Source: Agromyces ramosus
GTDB lineage: Bacteria; Actinomycetota; Actinomycetes; Actinomycetales; Microbacteriaceae
Assembly: GCF_030817175.1 (NCBI RefSeq)
Contig: NZ_JAUSYY010000001.1
Coordinates: 3,534,001-3,598,000 of the forward strand
Direction of reading: 5' to 3'
DNA length: 64,000 nt
Both the position numbers and the translations under genes were made by a program. Positions 58,727-64,000 of the stretch are shown piece by piece. The notes beneath the pieces were generated by a model that was given only the letters and a program-made list of their open reading frames with translations, was not told the DNA's origin and ran no database searches. The stretch's first letter is position 1, and every line of letters starts with the position of its first letter.

Positions 58727-61700
58727 CTAACTCGATCGGGCAAGATCGATATCGGCTTCCAGAGCCAGGAGGCCAGCCTCGAGCAGGAGCCTCGCGAGCT
58801 GGTTGGGCGCAGAATCCACCTGGCGGAAGTCAAGCTGGGCAAGGTCGACGGCGAGTTGAGCACCATGGGTATCGCTGGCGCCGACTTCGGCTGCGAGCGC
58901 AGCCGCCCGCTCAACAGCTGGACTCCATGCTGCGGGGTCGTCGTCCTCGACGGTCAGCGGCGCGGGAAGCGGAGGCGGCGCGGGGATCGCCGGCCAATGC
59001 TCGGGTCGGTGAAGGCGCAAATTCTTGGCCTGCGAGAGCGAGACGAGCTGGTCGAGGTAAGAGCCCATCCTGGCGCGGTAGACGCGAGGGATCTCGTCCA
59101 GCGCATGCGCGACCTGAGCAACCTGGAGATACTCGTCGGTCGCGGGTGTTCCTCGTGAGCCGGATCCGAAAAGCACCATGCCGATTGGGAGCGCCAGTTC
59201 GCCATCGCGGACCGATGCGACGACCACACTGTCAAACCCGGCGTCGACACGGGCGCCCACGTCCCATTCGCGGAGGGCTCGTTCGGTTGCAGCCCAGTCT
59301 TCCAGACCCACGGCAACGCTGACCCCGAGGTGATTCCATGCGGGTACCGGCTCGGCGGCCTCGTACGTCACCACGTTCACATCCGATACGCCGGTCGCCT
59401 CGAGCCGCGCCACGACGGCGTTCGCGGTCGTGGTCGCGTGTCCGATTGCCAGTTCGTCCAGTGCGTTCGCGAGCGTATGGTCGCCGATGGTCCCGACGCG
59501 GAGCGCGGCGGCAGGGAGGCGTTCGAAAGAAGTCATCATCCGCGAGGCAACTCGGACCGAATCGCGGAGGGCGCTCGGCAGCGTGGGACCGATTGCCGCG
59601 TATACGGGAAGATGGGGCTGCGCGGCAGCCTCATCAAACACCTTGACGGTGTCGGCCAGCCGGAGTCCGGCGCCGTGGGTAGCATTCTGCTCGAACCCGG
59701 ACTGGACCACCTGCAGGAGCGACCCGGTGACCGCCTCGTAGAACTTCCTGGCCCCGTCGGAATTCCTAGTGCGCTGCTCGAGGTCGGCAACGTTCGAGCC
59801 GAGAAGCGTCGATGCCTCGTCGAGGAACGGGCGCGGTGCCGGGATTCCTGGCATCCGGGCTGCGCGGGCAGCGACCTTGCGCACCCGGTCTGACCAGTCG
59901 CGTCGCCGAGTTGCGTTGTCGTTGGCGGAGAGGCGCCGCGGCAGTTCGTCGAGGAGCGTTGCGAGATCGTTGGCGATAGCCGCCTGCTCTCGGCATCGAT
60001 CTGACCAGCGCTCATTGTTCCGTGTCGACATCGCGGCGGTCTGGACTGCAATGTTGTGCCGCTGTTCGGCCGCCCTCGGAACCACGCCGGCACGGATCGA
60101 TTTGTGCCCATCGGAGGGCACACCCATCATCTCGGTTCCACCGTCGGCCTGCACGACGTCGACGGTGGCGAGGTCGAGTTCGGGGCACATATCAAACAGC
60201 CGCCGGACGAATCGCACGGCCTGGGCGTTGACCGAGGCGGGGTCGACTCCGGGCTGATCCGGATAGCTATCGCCTTCGTACCTCGGTTCGGCGCGGGCGA
60301 ACGCCCTCGCGGTGGCTACGGTCGCGATGGCCGAGCGGGGCGGCCTGACGAGCGCACTCGGGGACTCCGGGAGGGCCGCGGCCGCAATTGTTGCGCCGCT
60401 CGCCTCGTAAGCGAAGGAATCTGCGGCGACGGCGAGGACGGCGCGTTCCGCGACCGGACCGAAGAGTCCGTCGACCTCTTCGGGTGCTGGATCGTTGGCG
60501 AAGAACAGGGCAGCCACGAGTTGTGCACGGAGGCCAACGCTTCGAAGGCTTCCGGGCTCGACCGGGTGCGATTCAAGGACGCGGGCAACACTGGCAGCGG
60601 ATACCGGTATCCGGCCCTCGATCGCCTCCGCGAGCGCGATCGCCGATTCGAGGTCTGCGGTGACGAGGGCGGCGGCGACGGCTCCGGGCTCGAGCACGGT
60701 AAGGACGGTCTCGACGGAGGTCGCCGACCATTGGGGAAGCTGGGTCGCGAGGTCCCGGATGCCTTGTAGCAAGTCCATCCCGGCGAAGAGGTTGGACGCC
60801 TGCTGCGAGTATGCCATCAGCAGGACGTCGGTCGGGTCGGCGGTGTCAGAGATCGAGTTGCCCACGATCGGGAGCGCGGCGTGCACGTAGATCAGTGCAT
60901 CGAGCCGCTCCGCGACCTGGACCCACTCGGCCACCCGGCCTGCCGTTGCGTCACCTGGGTCGTCGATCTCACGGCGGATCTGGTCGCGGATCATGTCGGC
61001 GAGGGCTGCGAGCTCACGGCTGAGGCCGGGCACGCTGGACGACCGTCTCGCGAGGCGTGTGGCCGCCCGGCGGGTCAGTTCTGAGCGCAATCGCGGCTGA
61101 ACACCCGCGATGGCGCGGGCATAGGTGGCACCGAGGATTGGTGGAGCGGTTGCGTGTAGCACCTCCACCAAGACCTCGGCGCGTAGGTCATGCAGTGCTC
61201 GCCACGCTGTCGCGTCCTCGATCGCGATGAGGTGCTCGTCCTGAAGCAGCCGCAATGATCGGGCTAGGTCACCGTCTTGGGTGCACATGGGGCCGAGATG
61301 TTCGGCGGGCAGGGCATGGCCGAGGGTGTGCAGCGTCGCGATAATGCGAAGGGCCTCGACTGCGAGCGCATCCTGTGTCGAGAGCCTCGCCACTTGCTCG
61401 GCGAGCACGTCTTGGAGGTGATGGCCTGTGGTCGCGAAGGCAATCATCTCCATCATGAGTCCCTCGCCGCGTTCAATTGCCTCCTCCGGCTCCACCACTA
61501 CATTGATCCCGGAGTCCTGCAAAGCCTGGATCACCGCGTTGGCAGACTCCCCAGCCAGCCGGGAGTCCACGAGCGCTGCACGCCGCCCGATCTCCGGAGT
61601 CAGGTCCTCTTGGCGGCACCCGCCGAGCACGGAAACGCCAATCACGGCGAGAAGCTCGTCGCGAGCAGCCGGCCAGGCGCTGGCCCGCGCTCGTCCCAGA

Positions 61701-62857
61701 TCGTCGATGCACACGACCACCGGACGTGAGTTCTCCGGAGCAAGGGCGGCGACGTGGTCCACGAGCAGCGCGACGTCGGCATCAGAGGACACGCGCATGA
61801 CTCGAATGACACGAGAGCCATCCGCGATCATCGACGCGGTCCGCCACAGCAGTGCGGACTTGCCGGTGCCGCTGGGGCCCACGATCAGTGCTTGACGAGA
61901 ACGGCTCAGGGCCTCGAGCGCCTGCTCGGTCTCGTTCACGCGGAGGACGTCGAGCCCTGAGGCGATGTGCGAGGGCAGGACCGCGACGCCACTGAAAAAT
62001 GTAGTCAAGTCGTCGGGAGTCCCATGCGCGAAGTCGGCGAACTCGCACACGCCCGCGTCGACGGCGCGCGAAAGACGCGTGAGGTCTGTCGCGTGCTGGA
62101 CGTCCTCCACGAGACGGTCGATCCGCGTTCGCTCGAACACGAACGCGGTATGCAGCTGACGTGAACGCTGCTCGCCAGCCATCTGCGCGAGTTCGTGGAC
62201 CAGGTGCGCATGGACGGTGAGAGCAACGGTATCCGCGACCCCGTAGCCGTCCAGCACGCCGCGCACGATGCCAGGTTTGAGTGGGTCGGGAACGACGACA
62301 ATCGAAGTACAGGAGAGAGCGTGGTCGACGCCGGCGTCGTCCATCCCATGGGCTCTCAGCGCTGCGCGAAGATCGTCAAGCCCCGGCAGGCCGGACAGAA
62401 TGGAGCTCCAGCCGGTCACGGGCACGTTCGATGCGAACGCCTCGTTCGTTACCACCGCGACCCGCAGCGGTCCGTCGCTTGCGGTCACGGAGCGCAGCTC
62501 AAGCGCGTGCGCGATGGCATCGGCGACACCCGATGCGCCGAGTGCGTTCCCGCGGGAGCGTTCTTTCGATTGCACGAACAGCCAGCTGCCGTCCCCGAGG
62601 CGACAGTCGATGTCTTCGAAGCCCTCAGGACGCACCGCAGTGATGCCGGGCCAGCCATCTGTTCCTGAGCGAACCAGCAGCGACGCGGACAGGCCGACCT
62701 GGTAGGTCACGCCGGCGACATTGCGCGCGCCCTGTCGAAGTCGGGAGAACAGGTCCGCCGCGGTGACCTCCGATGTAGTAGGCGTGACGGTTTGGGTGCG
62801 TCGCGCCGCCCGCCTCGCCGCCTCCCCGTGGCTTCCTCGCCGACCATTCCGCGGCAT
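58727..62857 (-). CDS. Second large nuclease-STAND NTPase protein (Cap4-like N-terminus)
   Basis: 1376 aa from the ATG at 62857, chosen for the upstream ribosome site (aggagagga); a frame start at 62953 is possible. Residues ~40-150 resemble the Cap4/DUF4297 nuclease: VTYQVGLSASLLV, then GFEDIDCRLGDG and LFVQSKERS give the E/D…QxK core. The NTPase has Walker A IVGPSGTGKSALLWR (~residue 325) and Walker B VVVCIDDLGRA (~380). About 900 helical residues follow, with a beta-rich segment near 1180-1260. The architecture again is that of STAND/Avs-type defence proteins and parallels the gene at 47935 without close sequence identity by eye. Ends in a gap facing the zinc-ribbon gene. Confidence 0.75.
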   Translation of the reverse strand: MPRNGRRGSHGEAARRAARRTQTVTPTTSEVTAADLFSRLRQGARNVAGVTYQVGLSASLLVRSGTDGWPGITAVRPEGFEDIDCRLGDGSWLFVQSKERSRGNALGASGVADAIAHALELRSVTASDGPLRVAVVTNEAFASNVPVTGWSSILSGLPGLDDLRAALRAHGMDDAGVDHALSCTSIVVVPDPLKPGIVRGVLDGYGVADTVALTVHAHLVHELAQMAGEQRSRQLHTAFVFERTRIDRLVEDVQHATDLTRLSRAVDAGVCEFADFAHGTPDDLTTFFSGVAVLPSHIASGLDVLRVNETEQALEALSRSRQALIVGPSGTGKSALLWRTASMIADGSRVIRVMRVSSDADVALLVDHVAALAPENSRPVVVCIDDLGRARASAWPAARDELLAVIGVSVLGGCRQEDLTPEIGRRAALVDSRLAGESANAVIQALQDSGINVVVEPEEAIERGEGLMMEMIAFATTGHHLQDVLAEQVARLSTQDALAVEALRIIATLHTLGHALPAEHLGPMCTQDGDLARSLRLLQDEHLIAIEDATAWRALHDLRAEVLVEVLHATAPPILGATYARAIAGVQPRLRSELTRRAATRLARRSSSVPGLSRELAALADMIRDQIRREIDDPGDATAGRVAEWVQVAERLDALIYVHAALPIVGNSISDTADPTDVLLMAYSQQASNLFAGMDLLQGIRDLATQLPQWSATSVETVLTVLEPGAVAAALVTADLESAIALAEAIEGRIPVSAASVARVLESHPVEPGSLRSVGLRAQLVAALFFANDPAPEEVDGLFGPVAERAVLAVAADSFAYEASGATIAAAALPESPSALVRPPRSAIATVATARAFARAEPRYEGDSYPDQPGVDPASVNAQAVRFVRRLFDMCPELDLATVDVVQADGGTEMMGVPSDGHKSIRAGVVPRAAEQRHNIAVQTAAMSTRNNERWSDRCREQAAIANDLATLLDELPRRLSANDNATRRRDWSDRVRKVAARAARMPGIPAPRPFLDEASTLLGSNVADLEQRTRNSDGARKFYEAVTGSLLQVVQSGFEQNATHGAGLRLADTVKVFDEAAAQPHLPVYAAIGPTLPSALRDSVRVASRMMTSFERLPAAALRVGTIGDHTLANALDELAIGHATTTANAVVARLEATGVSDVNVVTYEAAEPVPAWNHLGVSVAVGLEDWAATERALREWDVGARVDAGFDSVVVASVRDGELALPIGMVLFGSGSRGTPATDEYLQVAQVAHALDEIPRVYRARMGSYLDQLVSLSQAKNLRLHRPEHWPAIPAPPPLPAPLTVEDDDPAAWSPAVERAAALAAEVGASDTHGAQLAVDLAQLDFRQVDSAPNQLARLLLEAGLLALEADIDLARSS

Positions 62858-63007
62858 CCTCGTTCCTCTCCTCAAACTGTGTGATGCTCCAGGAAACGCA
62901 CAGACCCCGGAACGAGTAGAGACCCTCAGCGTCGGTGGCAGAGTTACCCGCATGAGGATGAAGTGGGACGTCCGCCGATCTTGTTCCGCTAGCTAGCCCG
63001 ACTCGCA

Positions 63008-63772
63008 CTAGATGGATGCCTCTTCCCGCGCACCTTTGACGCGCTCCAAAATCCTCGCCTCCTGCGGTGATCCCCTATGGAGGTATTTCGTGAGCACTCG
63101 AAGAAACTCCTTTTCAGCGGCGGCCTTGATCTCGTCGCGCTCCCAGTCTGCCGGCGTCCACCCGCTCAACGGACCGCTGAGGTCCAGAGGAGCCACGCCA
63201 TCCCATTTAAGAAGGGCAGCTCCAACTCCAACTGCGCGCGCGTGCGCAGGAGTGTAAACGGAGTCGGCTGCGGTGCCCGCGGCGGCGAGCGTTCGCTCGG
63301 TGGTGTCATCGGCAATGAGCTCGCGAGTCCACTTTGCACTCCAATTCCACCTATGCATCACATCGCGCCAAATGTCGTCTACCACCGCGCTGTCTTCGAA
63401 TTGCACGAAACTCTCGAGTCGGAGCCATGTGGTGAAGAGCTCTTTGCTGCCCGGGGCGTCTTTCCCGTTCCAGAGCTCGCTTCCGATTTCGCTGGTGCGC
63501 AACGAGCCAGTCGCAGTACCGAAATCGATGAGCGCGTTGGCGAGCTGTTCGATGTAAGGCCTGCGCAAGCTCGCGCGGGTGATGGCTTGCTCGTGTTTCA
63601 TCTGCTCATCCAGGATCTCGCGGTCGTGTCTGAGTTGACGTCTGAGCACCACCACGGCGATCGCGGCTGCCACGCCGGCGCTGATCGCCACGACAACGAG
63701 GTCTACAGCGGTGGCGGGGCTGGTGAGTATGCACAGGAACGAGTTCCACCAGGTTCCGGCACAGTCGCTCAT
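63008..63772 (-). CDS. Membrane-anchored coiled-coil hypothetical protein
   Basis: 254 aa. One hydrophobic segment (about residues 22-43, VDLVVVAISAGVAAAIAVVV) is followed by a charged helix likely to form a coiled coil (RRQLRHDREILDEQMKHEQA), then a ~180-residue soluble domain rich in Trp and Glu without recognised motifs. It lies 150 bp upstream of the second nuclease-STAND gene on the same strand and may share its transcript. A membrane accessory for the defence protein is possible but unproven. Confidence 0.65.
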   Translation of the reverse strand: MSDCAGTWWNSFLCILTSPATAVDLVVVAISAGVAAAIAVVVLRRQLRHDREILDEQMKHEQAITRASLRRPYIEQLANALIDFGTATGSLRTSEIGSELWNGKDAPGSKELFTTWLRLESFVQFEDSAVVDDIWRDVMHRWNWSAKWTRELIADDTTERTLAAAGTAADSVYTPAHARAVGVGAALLKWDGVAPLDLSGPLSGWTPADWERDEIKAAAEKEFLRVLTKYLHRGSPQEARILERVKGAREEASI

Positions 63773-64000
63773 TGCACGAACATATCGCGGCTCAGGCGAT
63801 TACTCACTCTGACCAAGGCACCGCCAGCGATCGCGCACCTCCTCGTCGGCGATCGGTCCTTTTGTGCCGATCTGGCATGAGGGTCGATCGCCCTGCACGC
63901 GACGATCGCCGGGACGGGTGCGCTGCGATCGTGTCAGTGAACGATCAGTATCCGGGCCGGCGCAACTTGGTCGTTGGTTGCCGGATCAGCGACGGCGGCT

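Larger units (their letters stand above)
45494..64000. mobile_element. Putative integrated genomic island at tRNA-Pro, right end outside the window
   Basis: An excisionase-like HTH gene and a tyrosine integrase gene follow the tRNA. After them the gene content changes from housekeeping to accessory: nuclease-NTPase proteins, a serine recombinase, a toxin-antitoxin pair, hypotheticals and gene remnants. Intergenic gaps become longer and the CGGATGC/GCATCCG heptamer, frequent in the core part, is about three times rarer by eye count. No second copy of the tRNA 3' end was found, so the right boundary is unknown and some of the region could be older accessory DNA. Confidence 0.65.

Noticed and set aside
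62990..63005. agcccgac at ~62995 as a possible right attachment site
   Set aside because: Only eight bases match the tRNA-Pro 3' end, which is expected by chance in this window.

Overview
The window is high-GC actinobacterial chromosome, most likely from the family Microbacteriaceae (Agromyces or a close relative; the genus is a guess from gene order and the 16S). Supporting signs are a 16S-23S-5S operon with no tRNA in the spacer, gluABCD, the arg cluster argCJBDFH, an xerD-parA-scpAB-rluB-tyrA-cmk-der run, and many genes that appear to be leaderless: a -10 box of the form TAnnnT sits 6-9 nt before the start codon.

Layout. 1-4900: end of an oxidoreductase gene, a SpoU-type RNA methyltransferase gene and a glutamate-type ABC importer. 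4937-9560: pheS, pheT and a convergent NAD-epimerase gene. 9667-16591: the arginine pathway, preceded by a possible Arg-rich leader ORF; argD carries a +1 frameshift. 16654-20047: a 3-methyladenine DNA glycosylase, a SatD-like protein with a membrane partner, and tyrS. 20161-26078: a complete rRNA operon with promoter, boxA-like elements and terminator. 26150-34893: a protein with a (K/R)PYGD-repeat tail, a HAD phosphatase, a 55-aa protein, tlyA, nadK, recN, pyrG and a NUDIX hydrolase. 34890-42458: the chromosome segregation and ribosome assembly run. 42502-45317: a stand-alone LigD-type polymerase domain, a GNAT enzyme, a MarR regulator and a membrane protein. 45417-45493: tRNA-Pro(GGG).

From tRNA-Pro to the right edge the sequence changes character. 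It looks like an integrated island: a small excisionase-like HTH gene and a tyrosine integrase next to the tRNA, followed by mostly defence-type genes. These include two very large proteins (about 1350 and 1376 aa), each with an N-terminal PD-(D/E)XK nuclease-like region, a central P-loop NTPase and a long helical C-terminus, the architecture of STAND/Avs-type antiphage proteins. The first sits directly behind a small serine recombinase gene, two bases from its stop codon. Between the two lie an unrecognised 1050-aa helical protein, a RelE/Phd-like toxin-antitoxin pair, a zinc-ribbon protein and gene remnants. A coiled-coil membrane protein lies just upstream of the second large gene. No right attachment site was found, so the island probably continues past the window.

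The best candidates for an undescribed system are the serine recombinase/nuclease-STAND couple (47935-52556), the 1050-aa protein (53394-56546) and the nuclease-STAND/membrane-protein pair (58727-63772). All functional statements for these are inferences from motifs read by eye.
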